64,000 nucleotides of DNA from an uncultured Clostridia bacterium (GCA_945830395.1 CALZYE010000003.1:82918-146917); one strand, 5' to 3'; shown: positions 9,404-19,201, counted from the stretch's first letter. Notes: generated from the sequence alone by a model not told the origin. Translations and numbers: made by a program.

Positions 9404-12022
9404 CTATGATAACAGTTCTTTGGCAACCTCAAAAGCTTTTGAAATTCCATCGGGGTTCTTTCCTCCTGCTTGTGCCATATCAGCTTTGCCGCCGCCGCCG
9501 CCGCCAATATGTTTTGCCAGTTCTTTTATAGTTTTGCCGGCATGGCAGCCTTTTTCCGAAAGGTCATCTGAAACTGAAACAAGCAGATTTATTTTACCGC
9601 CGGAAGTAGCTGCAAATACCATCATAACGGAAGTCGTCTTTTTCTTAATTGCATCTGAAATATCTCTGAGATCGTTTATGTTGTAATCTTTAAATTCCTT
9701 TGTAATCAGTTTAATACCGTTTACAATCTCTGCACCTGAAATTATATCATCAATTTCAGAACCGATATTTGCTTTTTTCAGCTCATCAATTTCCTTCCTT
9801 AAAGACTTATTCTCTTCAACCATCGATTTAACTTTAGAAACAGATTGGTCGACTTTCACCTTTAATATATCTGAAATCTGTAAAATTATATTTTCTTTTT
9901 CAAGATTATCCTTTAAAACAGCTGCACCTGTTATGGCTGTTATTCGTCTTGTTCCTGATGCAACTCCGGACTCTGATACAATTTTAAGACTTCCAATCTG
10001 CCCGGTATTTTGTACATGAGTTCCCCCACAAAGTTCAACGCTAAAATCTCCACATGACACTATGCGAACATTGCTTTTGTATTTTTCGCCGAAAAGAGCC
10101 ATGGCTCCCATTTTTTTTGCCTCATCTATAGTGGTCTCACATGTTGTTACAGGTATAAATTTATTTATTTCATTGTTTACAATCTCCTGCACCCGTTTAA
10201 TCTGCTCCAAGCTCATCGCTTCAAAGTGATTGAAGTCGAAGCGAAGTTCTTTCTCGTTTACTAATGAACCTGCCTGCTGCACATGGCTTCCCAAAACCTT
10301 TCTCAATGCCGCCTGCAATAAATGAGTTGCCGTATGGTTTTGAGCCGTTTTATTTCTCTTTATAACATCAATCTCCGATGTTAGTGAATCACCTACGGAT
10401 ATTCTGCCCTCTTTTATGATTGCGACATGCTTATATAAGCCCTTTGATTTGGATATGGACTTCACAAAAATCTCAGCATTATCATTATACATAAAACCTT
10501 TATCGGAAACCTGTCCGCCGCCTTCTGCATAAAAAGGTGTTTTGTCCAGATAAATCGTAACTTCGTCACCGCAAGCAGCTTCTTTTACAAGTTTTCCGCA
10601 GGATACAACTGCAAGAATTTCAGATTCTGTCATTGTCTTGGAATATCCTTCAAATACAGTCTCGGGAATATCCAAATCCAAATTTTCATCGCTCCACGCT
10701 GAATCGGAAGTGTCTTTTCTTCCTTTTCTTGCAGTCTCCTTCTGTTTTTTCATAGCTTCGGCAAAACCCTCTGTATCGGTCTTTATTCCGTTTTCCTGTA
10801 AAATCTCCTCTGTAAGCTCAAGTGGAAACCCGTAAGTATCATAAAGCTTGAAGGCCTTTTCTCCATCTAAAAGATTTTTCCCTTCTCTTTTTAATTCACA
10901 GATATACTCCTCGATGATGGATTCCCCTTGGGATAAGGTTGCCATAAACTGCTTTTCTTCCGCCAAAATTATTTTTTTAATATATTCTTTCTTTTCCACA
11001 AGTTCAGGATATGCTTCTCCGGAAACCTCTATGACCCTTTCTGCCATTTCTGCAAGAAAGCCTTCTGAAATTCCCAGCATCCTTCCGTGACGGGCAGCCC
11101 TTCTTATAAGTCTCCTGAGCACATAGCCTCTGCCCTCATTAGACGGCGTTATGGTATCGGCAATCATAAATACCATGGAACGAAGATGGTCTGTAATTAT
11201 CCTCATAGATATATCGGCTTTTCGATTCCCGTCATTATATGTAATACCGGAGGCTTCTGAGACTCCATCTAAAATATATCTGATAGTGTCAACATCGAAA
11301 ATTGAATCTACATTCTGCATGAGACATGCCATGCGCTCAAGACCCATTCCCGTATCGATGTTGGGATTTTCAAGATTGGAATAACTCCCGTCCTCTTCCT
11401 TTGAAAACTGACTGAATACATGGTTCCAAACTTCTATGAATCTGTCGCAATCACACCCGGGTTTGCAGTCAGGGTTGTCGCATTTGTACTCTTCTCCTCT
11501 GTCAAAGAAAATTTCCGAATCAGGACCGCAAGGACCAAGTCCTATTTCCCAGAAGTTGTCTTTCTTTCCCAGTTTGATAATGTGATCCTCTTTCATGCCT
11601 ATATCTTTCCAAATTTCAAAGGCATCATCATCCTCCTCGTAAACCGTGGCCCAAAGTCTGTCTGCAGGCATCTCCATCACCTCGGTTAAAAATTCCCACC
11701 CCCAAGTAAGAGATTCTTTCTTGAAATAATCTCCGAAGGAAAAATTTCCGAGCATTTCAAAAAAAGTTCCGTGTCTTGAAGTCAAACCTACATTTTCTAT
11801 ATCTCCTGTTCTGATACATTTTTGACATGTAGTCATTCTCCTTGCGGGAGGATTTTCCTTTCCTAAGAAGTATGCCTTAAGGGGCGCCATTCCCGAATTA
11901 ATGATTAAAAGTGACTTGTCATTTTTGGGAATAAGTGATGCGCTCGGTGCCGGATAATGACCTTTTTCCACATAAAAATTCTTGAATTTTTCTCTAATCT
12001 CATTTAAACCTAATTTTTTCAT
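9404..12022 (-). CDS. alaS: Alanyl-tRNA synthetase
   Basis: Charges tRNA-Ala and edits mischarged Ser/Gly. The 872 residues hold all expected parts: class II catalytic core with MTTCQKCIRTGDIENVG and RHGTFFEMLGNFSFGDYFK; an anticodon/tRNA-binding middle; the editing domain with the HTATHLL zinc motif (QNHTATHLLQAAL) and CGGTHVQNTGQIG; and a C-terminal DHHA1-like domain with GGGGGGKADMAQAGG. It begins 32 bases after pgcA on the same strand. There is no room for a T-box leader, so it is probably cotranscribed with pgcA. Confidence 0.98.
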   Translation of the reverse strand: MKKLGLNEIREKFKNFYVEKGHYPAPSASLIPKNDKSLLIINSGMAPLKAYFLGKENPPARRMTTCQKCIRTGDIENVGLTSRHGTFFEMLGNFSFGDYFKKESLTWGWEFLTEVMEMPADRLWATVYEEDDDAFEIWKDIGMKEDHIIKLGKKDNFWEIGLGPCGPDSEIFFDRGEEYKCDNPDCKPGCDCDRFIEVWNHVFSQFSKEEDGSYSNLENPNIDTGMGLERMACLMQNVDSIFDVDTIRYILDGVSEASGITYNDGNRKADISMRIITDHLRSMVFMIADTITPSNEGRGYVLRRLIRRAARHGRMLGISEGFLAEMAERVIEVSGEAYPELVEKKEYIKKIILAEEKQFMATLSQGESIIEEYICELKREGKNLLDGEKAFKLYDTYGFPLELTEEILQENGIKTDTEGFAEAMKKQKETARKGRKDTSDSAWSDENLDLDIPETVFEGYSKTMTESEILAVVSCGKLVKEAACGDEVTIYLDKTPFYAEGGGQVSDKGFMYNDNAEIFVKSISKSKGLYKHVAIIKEGRISVGDSLTSEIDVIKRNKTAQNHTATHLLQAALRKVLGSHVQQAGSLVNEKELRFDFNHFEAMSLEQIKRVQEIVNNEINKFIPVTTCETTIDEAKKMGAMALFGEKYKSNVRIVSCGDFSVELCGGTHVQNTGQIGSLKIVSESGVASGTRRITAITGAAVLKDNLEKENIILQISDILKVKVDQSVSKVKSMVEENKSLRKEIDELKKANIGSEIDDIISGAEIVNGIKLITKEFKDYNINDLRDISDAIKKKTTSVMMVFAATSGGKINLLVSVSDDLSEKGCHAGKTIKELAKHIGGGGGGKADMAQAGGKNPDGISKAFEVAKELLS

Positions 12023-12054
12023 AAGTTGACATTCTCTCTTTCATAATATGTGTT

Positions 12055-13719
12055 TTAAATTTCCGTGGATCTCTTATAGTACTCCATGAGTTTTATTATA
12101 TCTCTTTCCACAGAAGTCAAATCTCCCGTTTCATATGAGTAAATCTTTATTTTAGCTTCAGTCCCCGACGGTCTTATAAACAGACTGCATCCGTTTTCAA
12201 GAATGTACCCTATCACATCGGATTTTGGAAGAGATGTATCTGACATATAGTCGATTTTCTTTGCTATTTTTACTCCACCTATGGATTCATTTATGTTCTT
12301 TCTGAAATGGTTCATTATTTTGTCCATGGTAAATTTCCCGACAGCGCCGTTGAATACATAGTTTCTCGTTTTATCAAAGTAATTCCCGTACTCTTCGTAA
12401 ATTTCGCCGAGTCTGTCTATCAAATCTTTTCCAAAGGCTTTATGAAAGGCTGCCATTTCAAGTGCAAGCATTGCACTGCTTACACCGTCTTTATCAGATA
12501 TAAAAGGTTTAGCCAAATAGCCGTTGCTTTCTTCAAAGCCAAAATAATATTCATCCAAAGAGTTGTTATCTTCAAGTGAAGCTATTGTTTCTCCTATATA
12601 CTTAAATCCTGTAAGAGTCTCAACAACTTCCAGATTGAATTTGCTTGAAATTCGGTCAACCAAAGGACTTGTTACAATGCTTTTATACACTTTCTGATTG
12701 TCCCCGGGCGGCCTTATATGGCACAAGTAATCCAGCAGCAATATTCCGAGCTGATTTCCTGTTATCAAAGTTCTGACACCTTCGTGATACAGAGCAACTC
12801 CTACTCTATCCGAGTCCGGATCCGTTGCAATGATAATATCACCTCCGGCGCTGTCCAAAAGACCGAAGGCCTCATTATACGCCAAAAGTTTTTCAGGATT
12901 TGGCTGAGGACATGTTTTAAAGTCGGAATCGGGAAATTCTTGAGATTTTACAACCTTATAATTGGAATAACCGATTAAATTGAATACTTTTTTTACGAAG
13001 CTGCCTCCTGCGCCGTTTAAAGGCGTGTAGACAGTCTCAAGATTGTTTAGAATATCCGAATTTATATTGGTGGATATATTTAATACTTCTTTAATAAATT
13101 CATTAGATACAGCTTCCGGAACATCATTAATCCCCTCATTTCTGTATTTAATTCCCGAAAAGAAATCGATTTTCTCTATTTCTTTCAGTATGTTTTCCGG
13201 CTCATCGCCCACAATCTGGTGACCGCGACCGTTGTAAACTTTATATCCGTTATAAATTTTGGGATTATGGCTGGCTGTAATCATAATTCCCATATCGCAG
13301 CCAAGAGCCTTTATTCCATAAGATAAAAGAGAAACCGGCACAATCTCATCGAAAAGATATGCCTTTATACCGTTTCCGTTTAAAACTGCCGCGGTCTCTC
13401 TTGCATAAAAAACCGAACCCTTTCTGCTGTCGTATCCGACCACAACTGAGGGATTTTCCTTATTTTTTAATAAATGATTTGCAATACCTTGAGTAGTCCT
13501 TCTGATGACAAAACCGTTTATTCTGTTTGTTCCCGGTCCTAAAATCCCCCTAAGACCTGAGGTTCCGAAAGCAAGCTCACTGTAAAAGGAATCAAGACAC
13601 TCATCAGGGTTATCTCTGAGCTTCTGAAGATCATCGTAATACTCATCATCCGGTCTCAGATTATCAAGCCATCGCATATATTCATTTTCCGCTTTTTTTC
13701 TAATTTCACTAATATCCAT
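12055..13719 (-). CDS. pgcA: Phosphoglucomutase / phosphomannomutase (PgcA type)
   Basis: Interconverts glucose-1- and glucose-6-phosphate, feeding UDP-glucose and wall/glycolipid synthesis. The 554-residue length fits the Firmicutes PgcA group. Visible are FGTSGLRG (residues 51-58), the phosphoserine loop TASHNP with Ser150, the metal-binding DPDSDRVG, the sugar-specificity segment GFEESNGYL and the phosphate-binding RPSGTEAKIKIY near the C-terminus. It lies 62 bases downstream of nadA; no clear terminator is seen between them. Confidence 0.94.
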   Translation of the reverse strand: MDISEIRKKAENEYMRWLDNLRPDDEYYDDLQKLRDNPDECLDSFYSELAFGTSGLRGILGPGTNRINGFVIRRTTQGIANHLLKNKENPSVVVGYDSRKGSVFYARETAAVLNGNGIKAYLFDEIVPVSLLSYGIKALGCDMGIMITASHNPKIYNGYKVYNGRGHQIVGDEPENILKEIEKIDFFSGIKYRNEGINDVPEAVSNEFIKEVLNISTNINSDILNNLETVYTPLNGAGGSFVKKVFNLIGYSNYKVVKSQEFPDSDFKTCPQPNPEKLLAYNEAFGLLDSAGGDIIIATDPDSDRVGVALYHEGVRTLITGNQLGILLLDYLCHIRPPGDNQKVYKSIVTSPLVDRISSKFNLEVVETLTGFKYIGETIASLEDNNSLDEYYFGFEESNGYLAKPFISDKDGVSSAMLALEMAAFHKAFGKDLIDRLGEIYEEYGNYFDKTRNYVFNGAVGKFTMDKIMNHFRKNINESIGGVKIAKKIDYMSDTSLPKSDVIGYILENGCSLFIRPSGTEAKIKIYSYETGDLTSVERDIIKLMEYYKRSTEI

Positions 13720-13781
13720 AACGAGTATATTCTATCACAACGCATGTGAATATTAAACATGTTTTCTGTGAAAAAAGTTAT

Positions 13782-14699
13782 TTACTTTCCCAGTTCAATC
13801 ATCATGTTTATGGGTTTTCTTGCCAATTTAATCATATCTTCATCTATAAGGATTTCTTTTCCGCCTATTCCTCTTACGGCATTATATACATCCACAAGCG
13901 TGGTCATTCTCATATCGTGGCATATGGCTTTTTTCGATAAAGAATAGAATCTCTTTTCCGGACATTCAAACTGAAGATGCTGTACAATGCTGTTTTCTGT
14001 CCCTATAATAAATTCTTCGGATGTGCTCTCTCTTGCAAAATCCATAATTTCAGTTGTGCTTCCCACAAAATCCGCAAGCTCTGCCACAGTTTCCTTCGCC
14101 TCAGGATGAACCAGCACCAAAGCGTGGGGATGTTTCTCCTTTGCAATTTCCACATCCCTTCTTTCTATAGTCATATGTACAGGACATCCACCGTCAAACA
14201 ATCTTATATTTTTGTCCGGAAGTTTCTTTCCAAGCCATCCGCCCAGATTAGGATCCGGTAAAAATATTATATTTTTATTTTCCATATTGTTTAATATCTT
14301 CACTGCTGATGAGGATGTAACTACCACATCGGCAGCAGTTTTCAGCTCGGCAGTGGTGTTTATATATGCTGCTACGGCATACTCAGGATATTTTCTTTTC
14401 AGCGCCTTAACCTTTTCTGCCGTATATTGCATTGCCATCGGACATGAGCTTGATTCACTTGCCAAAATAACCTTTTTTTCAGGAGATAGAATTTTAACTG
14501 TTTCAGCCATAAATTCCACGCCGCACATCACTACCGTTTTTGATTCGGTTTTCTCCGCTTTTTTGCTCAATCCAAAGGAGTCGCCTGTATAATCTGCAAT
14601 TTCCAATATATCGTGACTCTGGTAAGCATGGGCAAGTATGCATATATCCTTTTCTTTCTTAATCTTTATAATCTTTCTTTGTAGACTTTTAGTATCCAT
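13782..14699 (-). CDS. nadA: Quinolinate synthase (NadA)
   Basis: [4Fe-4S] enzyme that condenses iminoaspartate with DHAP to quinolinate in de novo NAD synthesis. From the ATG at 14699 it is 305 residues, close to the short NadA form. ILAHAYQSHDI begins the first domain, and three ligand Cys are present: VVMCGVEF, DGGCPVHM and AICHDMR. A longer open frame to 14753 is rejected because its first codon falls at the predicted transcription start. It is divergent from nadBC, so the three steps aspartate to NaMN are encoded together. Confidence 0.95.
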   Translation of the reverse strand: MDTKSLQRKIIKIKKEKDICILAHAYQSHDILEIADYTGDSFGLSKKAEKTESKTVVMCGVEFMAETVKILSPEKKVILASESSSCPMAMQYTAEKVKALKRKYPEYAVAAYINTTAELKTAADVVVTSSSAVKILNNMENKNIIFLPDPNLGGWLGKKLPDKNIRLFDGGCPVHMTIERRDVEIAKEKHPHALVLVHPEAKETVAELADFVGSTTEIMDFARESTSEEFIIGTENSIVQHLQFECPEKRFYSLSKKAICHDMRMTTLVDVYNAVRGIGGKEILIDEDMIKLARKPINMMIELGK

Positions 14700-14758
14700 T
14701 CTCCATACCTCAAAATATTTTTTGTGTAAACCTGCTCTATTTTTAAGCTGCATTCATA

Positions 14759-14787
14759 AGTTTATGCTCGCCTATTCTTTTTGTCAA
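14759..14787 (-). promoter_or_regulatory. nadA promoter
   Basis: On the minus strand TTGACA (14787-14782), a 17-base spacer and TAAACT (14764-14759) predict a start near 14752 and a 5' leader of about 53 bases. The -35 box lies inside an inverted repeat. Confidence 0.7.
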
Positions 14788-14818
14788 GTTATATGACATA
14801 TTTTTATTTACATATGTC
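14782..14818. promoter_or_regulatory. Candidate shared operator for nadA and nadBC
   Basis: Two overlapping inverted repeats lie between the divergent promoters: TGTCA-N7-TGACA (14782-14798) and GACATA-N12-TATGTC (14795-14818). They cover the nadA -35 box and reach the base before the nadB -35 box. A NAD-responsive repressor such as NiaR is a plausible binder, but I cannot confirm its motif, and no niaR gene is in the window. Confidence 0.45.
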
Positions 14819-14847
14819 TTGTCATTAAAATATTTTCATGCTACAAT
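14819..14847 (+). promoter_or_regulatory. nadBC promoter
   Basis: TTGTCA (14819-14824), a 17-base spacer and TACAAT (14842-14847), 48 bases before the nadB ATG. This is a good sigma-A type match. Confidence 0.7.
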
Positions 14848-14894
14848 AGCTCTAATCGAATTTTAACGGCATTGTATTATTTGCGGAAAGAAAA

Positions 14895-16271
14895 ATGATT
14901 AGAGAAAATTTATTAAAATCAAATAATGATTTTATAACGAAAACAGATATACTTTTGGTCGGCAGCGGCTGCTCTGCCCTGTATTTTGCTCTTAATGCCC
15001 CCAAGAATTTAAATATAACTTTGATTTCCAAATCCGATTTTGAAAGCAGCGGCTCTTTCCTTGCCCAAGGCGGAATATGCGTACTTCGAGATGAAAATGA
15101 CTTTCATTCATTCTTTAACGATACCATGAAAGCCGGACATTTTGAAAACGACAGAAATTCTGTGGAAATAATGATTAATTCATCTAAAGATGTTATTAAA
15201 AAGCTGATAAGCTGCGGTGTTCCGTTTCAACAAAATACCGACGGAAGTTACGCTTTTACAAAAGAAGGCTGTCACTCAAGCCCAAGGATAATGTATCACA
15301 AGGATACAACGGGACAGGCTATCACAGAAACCTTGCTTAAAAAGGTAAAAAAGCTTTCAAATGTAAAAATGTATCAGCATACTGCCCTGATAGACATCAT
15401 TTCTAAAGATAACATCTGCTGCGGTGGTGTAATCAGGACATGTGACGATAAAGTGAGATTGGTAAAAGCGAAAAATACCGTGCTTGCAACCGGAGGCATC
15501 GGAGGTCTATACAAATATTCCACAAATTTTCCCCATCTTACCGGAGATTCCATAGCCATTGCTATAAATCACAACATAGAACTAAAAGACATAAACTATA
15601 TACAAGTACACCCTACAACTCTTTATTCAGATAAGGTGAATGAGCGAAGCTTTTTAATTTCGGAATCTGCAAGGGGCGAAGGTGCAAAGCTGTACGGAAA
15701 ATCCATGGAAAGATTCACCGACGAACTTCTTCCCCGAGATATTCTCACCGCTAAAATAAGAGAAAAAATGAAGAAGGATAAAAGTCAATATGTCTGGGAA
15801 GACTTAAGAAAGATAGGCTCTGCAGAGCTTAAAAACCATTTTCCAAATATAATCAAATATTGCAGGGAAAAAGGCTATGATCCTCTAAAAGAATGTATAC
15901 CCGTAGTTCCCGCACAACACTACTTCATGGGCGGCATTAAGACGGACTCCTGCGGGCATACATCAATGGATAATTTGTACGCCATAGGCGAAACTGCATG
16001 CAACGGTGTTCACGGAAAAAACAGGCTTGCCAGCAATTCTTTGCTTGAAGCAATGGTATTTGCCGAAAGAGCTGCAAAATCCCTTAAAAACAAAGATTTT
16101 GTGCCTTCTGCTCCTTTATACGGCATGGATATGAAAAAATATGAGAATCTTTCCGCTTTAAAAGCTAAATATGTGCTGGATATAAAAAAAGAGATACACA
16201 GAGCGAGCGGCGGAAAAAACAAGACAGGCGTACCGTACAGAAATGAGGAAATAGAGGAAATATATGTTTGA
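14895..16271 (+). CDS. nadB: L-aspartate oxidase (NadB), short form
   Basis: FAD enzyme oxidising aspartate to iminoaspartate for quinolinate synthesis. The N-terminal FAD motif is DILLVGSGCSALYFAL; then LAQGGICVLRD, a capping domain with QVHPTTLY and SESARGEGAKLYG, and the C-terminal FAD segment GVHGKNRLASNSLLEAMVFAERAA near residue 375. At 458 residues it is shorter than the roughly 540-residue E. coli type; little of the C-terminal helical domain remains, which is common in clostridial forms as far as I recall. Its end overlaps the nadC start by eight bases. Confidence 0.93.
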   Translation: MIRENLLKSNNDFITKTDILLVGSGCSALYFALNAPKNLNITLISKSDFESSGSFLAQGGICVLRDENDFHSFFNDTMKAGHFENDRNSVEIMINSSKDVIKKLISCGVPFQQNTDGSYAFTKEGCHSSPRIMYHKDTTGQAITETLLKKVKKLSNVKMYQHTALIDIISKDNICCGGVIRTCDDKVRLVKAKNTVLATGGIGGLYKYSTNFPHLTGDSIAIAINHNIELKDINYIQVHPTTLYSDKVNERSFLISESARGEGAKLYGKSMERFTDELLPRDILTAKIREKMKKDKSQYVWEDLRKIGSAELKNHFPNIIKYCREKGYDPLKECIPVVPAQHYFMGGIKTDSCGHTSMDNLYAIGETACNGVHGKNRLASNSLLEAMVFAERAAKSLKNKDFVPSAPLYGMDMKKYENLSALKAKYVLDIKKEIHRASGGKNKTGVPYRNEEIEEIYV

Positions 16272-17121
16272 TAATGTAACAATGAAACTCAGTATTGAAC
16301 CGCTTTTACTTTCAGCACTAAAAGAAGACATCACCACCTGTGATTTATCGGCAGTCGGGATTATTCCACTCTCAAAACGCGGAAGATGCACCCTCACATG
16401 TAAAGATAACGGGATCTTATGCGGCCTTGATATTTTTAAAAAAGTATTTCGTCTTTTAGATAAATCTGTAACATTTTTAGATTTTGCTTCTGAGGGAGAT
16501 ACTGTTTTTAGCGGAGATAAGATAACCGTCGCTGAGGGAGACATGGCGTGTATTTTGTCAGCGGAGCGTACTGCGTTAAATTATTTGCAGAGAATGAGCG
16601 GCATAGCAACCTATACGAACAAGATGGTAAAAATATTGGAAAACAGCAATACAAAACTTATTGATACGAGAAAAACCACTCCCAACAACAGAATATTTGA
16701 AAAATATGCGGTAAAAACAGGAGGTGGATATAACCATCGTTTTAATCTGAGCACCGGAATAATGTTAAAGGATAATCACATAAGCGCTGCAGGAAGTATA
16801 AAAAAAGCTGTAGAGCTGGCAAGAACATCTGCGCCCTTCCTTCATAAAATAGAGCTTGAAGCTGAGGATATCAATATGGTTAGAGAAGCCTTGGATGCAG
16901 GTGTAGATGTAATTATGCTTGACAATATGTCCATAGATCTCATGAAAGAAGCTATTGAAATTATCGGCTCACAGACGGAAGTGGAGATCTCAGGTAATGT
17001 TACGGAAACAACTCTTCCGTTGTTAAAAAATCTGGGTGCCGATTATATTTCGATGGGAGCATTAACATATTCTGCCCAAATCTTAGATTTTTCTCTAAAA
17101 GATTTAAGGCCGATAGAATAA
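16264..17121 (+). CDS. nadC: Nicotinate-nucleotide pyrophosphorylase, carboxylating (NadC)
   Basis: Converts quinolinate and PRPP to NaMN, CO2 and PPi. The 285 residues show EDITTCDLSA at the N-terminus, ERTALNYLQRMSGIAT, DTRKTTPNNRIFEKYAV with the PRPP-site Arg/Lys, GGGYNHRFNLSTGIMLKDNHI, and VIMLDNMS plus EISGNVTE in the barrel. The start at 16264 lies inside nadB; a second Met six codons on (16282) is also possible. Translational coupling to nadB is likely. Confidence 0.95.
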   Translation: MFDNVTMKLSIEPLLLSALKEDITTCDLSAVGIIPLSKRGRCTLTCKDNGILCGLDIFKKVFRLLDKSVTFLDFASEGDTVFSGDKITVAEGDMACILSAERTALNYLQRMSGIATYTNKMVKILENSNTKLIDTRKTTPNNRIFEKYAVKTGGGYNHRFNLSTGIMLKDNHISAAGSIKKAVELARTSAPFLHKIELEAEDINMVREALDAGVDVIMLDNMSIDLMKEAIEIIGSQTEVEISGNVTETTLPLLKNLGADYISMGALTYSAQILDFSLKDLRPIE

Positions 17122-17127
17122 TATGTA

Positions 17128-17155
17128 TTGACTAAATGTATAAATTTATTATACT
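17128..17155 (+). promoter_or_regulatory. Promoter of ktrB-ktrA
   Basis: TTGACT (17128-17133), a 16-base spacer and TATACT (17150-17155), 33 bases before the KtrB start. A longer open frame would begin inside this promoter, which supports the internal start. Confidence 0.6.
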
Positions 17156-17187
17156 ATATTCCTAATTCATTGGGAGGTATTTGTGTA

Positions 17188-18525
17188 ATGAAGAAAAAAA
17201 TAGCCCTAACGCCTATTCAAATCCTTGCTATAGGTTTCGGGCTTATTATTTTGGTCGGAGGAATCCTGCTGTCGCTTCCGATATGCAATAACAACGGTAA
17301 ATGTACCCCATTTATAAACGGTTTGTTTACCGCAACATCCTCTACCTGTGTTACCGGATTGTCTGTTTATGACATATATAGCCAATATAATCTGTTTGGT
17401 CAATTTATAATATTAGTTTTAATTCAGGTCGGCGGTCTGGGATTTATAGCTGTAGCTATGATTTTTTCCAGTCTTTTGGGAAGCAAAATAACCCTCAGAC
17501 AAAAAACTTTAATAGCCGAAAGTATAGGCGCAACCAAGTATAACGGCCTGATTTTAACCATAAAAAGAATGTTCTGCGGTACGGTTTTAATTGAAGGTAT
17601 CGGCGCCATAATAATTGCTTCAAGACTCATGTCGGACTTAGGATTCAAGCAGGCAACCTGGTTTGGAATATTCCATTCCGTCTCTGCGTTTTGCAATGCG
17701 GGATTTGATTTGTTCGGAAAGTTTGCACCGGGAAGTTCCATAATAACAAAAAACAATGATCTCTATATTGAGTTTACCGTAATGTTTTTGATAGTATCAG
17801 GCGGCATCGGTTTCATAGTATGGAATGATATGGCAAAATACAAATTTAATTTCAAAAAATATCCTTTGCACAGCAAAATAATGCTGACATTTACAGCCGC
17901 TTTAATACTCGTAGGTGCAATATTCTTCTACATGCTTGAACATAACAACGCCTTTTCGGAAATGACCTTGAGTGAGAAAATCACAAATTCGCTGTTTGCT
18001 TCTGTCACACCGAGAACCGCAGGCTTTGCTTCTGTCGACTACAGCAATATGTCTGCAGCAAGCCGCGGCTTGACTATGATTCTCATGCTGATAGGTGCAG
18101 GACCGGGATCAACGGGAGGCGGAATGAAAGTCACCACTATCATTGTGGTCATTCTCGGCATTCAGGCAAGTGTACTGAACTATAATGATTACAGTATTTT
18201 TAGAAGGAGAATACCTGACTCTGTAAAGGTTCGTGCATTTTCAAATGCCGGCGCATACATGTCCCTGTTATTTTTAACTATATTCCTCCTCTTAATTTTA
18301 AACCCGTCGGTATCCTTTGAAGCAATAATGTACGAAGCAATATCTGCTCTTGGAACTGTTGGCCTTACTTTGGGATTGACTCCCGGCTTATCGGTAACAT
18401 CAAAAATATTACTTATTTCTTTAATGTATTTAGGCAGACTTGGAAGTTTATCGATTGCTATGGCAGTTGCAAGAAAAAAATTCATACCGAAGATAAGCTA
18501 TCCTGAAGAAAACATAACCGTTTAA
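17188..18525 (+). CDS. KtrB/TrkH-family potassium transporter, membrane subunit
   Basis: Channel-like K+ uptake subunit. The 445 residues contain the four pore-loop repeats of the superfamily: SSTCVTGLSVYD, SVSAFCNAGFDLF, SVTPRTAGFASVD and ALGTVGLTLGLTP, each with its selectivity Gly, separated by hydrophobic helices. Start chosen at the ATG behind TGGGAGGT. It is followed 20 bases later by a matching KtrA/TrkA regulator, so together they form a complete Ktr-type system. Ktr systems are commonly controlled by nucleotides and c-di-AMP (family knowledge); no riboswitch is visible in the 66-base gap before it. Confidence 0.92.
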   Translation: MKKKIALTPIQILAIGFGLIILVGGILLSLPICNNNGKCTPFINGLFTATSSTCVTGLSVYDIYSQYNLFGQFIILVLIQVGGLGFIAVAMIFSSLLGSKITLRQKTLIAESIGATKYNGLILTIKRMFCGTVLIEGIGAIIIASRLMSDLGFKQATWFGIFHSVSAFCNAGFDLFGKFAPGSSIITKNNDLYIEFTVMFLIVSGGIGFIVWNDMAKYKFNFKKYPLHSKIMLTFTAALILVGAIFFYMLEHNNAFSEMTLSEKITNSLFASVTPRTAGFASVDYSNMSAASRGLTMILMLIGAGPGSTGGGMKVTTIIVVILGIQASVLNYNDYSIFRRRIPDSVKVRAFSNAGAYMSLLFLTIFLLLILNPSVSFEAIMYEAISALGTVGLTLGLTPGLSVTSKILLISLMYLGRLGSLSIAMAVARKKFIPKISYPEENITV

Positions 18526-18544
18526 TTTTTTATAGGAGAAAAAA

Positions 18545-19201
18545 ATGAGATCAGTTTTAGTTATAGGATTGGGCCATTTTGGAAGCAATTTGGCAGAGAC
18601 ATTAGAAAAACAGGGAAATGAAGTGATGGCAATAGATATAGATGAAAATGCCGTCAACAAAGTAGCGCCCTATGTTACCGCCGCTCAGATTGGCGACTGT
18701 ACAAATGAGCTTGTAATAGAGGATTTGGATGTTGAGGGTTTCGACATATGTTTTGTGTGTATAAGCAAAAATCTGGAAACAGCCCTTGTAATTACAACCC
18801 TGTTAAATGAAAACAATTCAAAAAAAGTTGTCGCAAAAGTTCATACTGAAATACACGCGAAACTGCTTCTTAAAAACGGAGCTGCTGATGTAGTTTATCC
18901 CGATAAGGACATGGCCATCAGAACCGCTATGAAGTATAGTGCAGACAAGGCCTTTGACTATGTTGAATTAAATGAGAATTACGGGATATTTGAGGTGGAA
19001 ACTCCTGAAAACTGGATTGGATATACCTTGTCGGATATAGGTGTAAGAAAAAATTACAAGGTTAATATTATAGCCTACAAAAATGGCAGCGACATCGTGG
19101 GACTTGACAGAGAGGCGTACATTTTTAAACCGGATGACCATCTCATAATTGCCGGTAATCGATTAAATTTCAACAAACTGATTGCAAAAAATCTCAAGTA
19201 A
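18545..19201 (+). CDS. KtrA/TrkA-type RCK regulatory subunit
   Basis: Cytoplasmic RCK protein that gates KtrB. It has an N-terminal Rossmann motif VIGLGHFGSNLAE (residues 5-17) with the acidic residues AIDID at the end of the second strand for nucleotide binding, and a C-terminal RCK_C half (about 135-218) ending GLDREAYIFKPDDHLIIAG. The 218-residue length is normal. A GGAG site precedes the ATG at 18545. The gene ends in a strong bidirectional terminator facing nifU. Confidence 0.93.
   Translation: MRSVLVIGLGHFGSNLAETLEKQGNEVMAIDIDENAVNKVAPYVTAAQIGDCTNELVIEDLDVEGFDICFVCISKNLETALVITTLLNENNSKKVVAKVHTEIHAKLLLKNGAADVVYPDKDMAIRTAMKYSADKAFDYVELNENYGIFEVETPENWIGYTLSDIGVRKNYKVNIIAYKNGSDIVGLDREAYIFKPDDHLIIAGNRLNFNKLIAKNLK

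Noticed and set aside
12023..12054. T-box riboswitch before alaS
   Set aside because: Only 32 bases separate pgcA and alaS, too short for a T-box.
17122..17187. c-di-AMP riboswitch before ktrB
   Set aside because: The gap is 66 bases and filled by a normal promoter and ribosome site.
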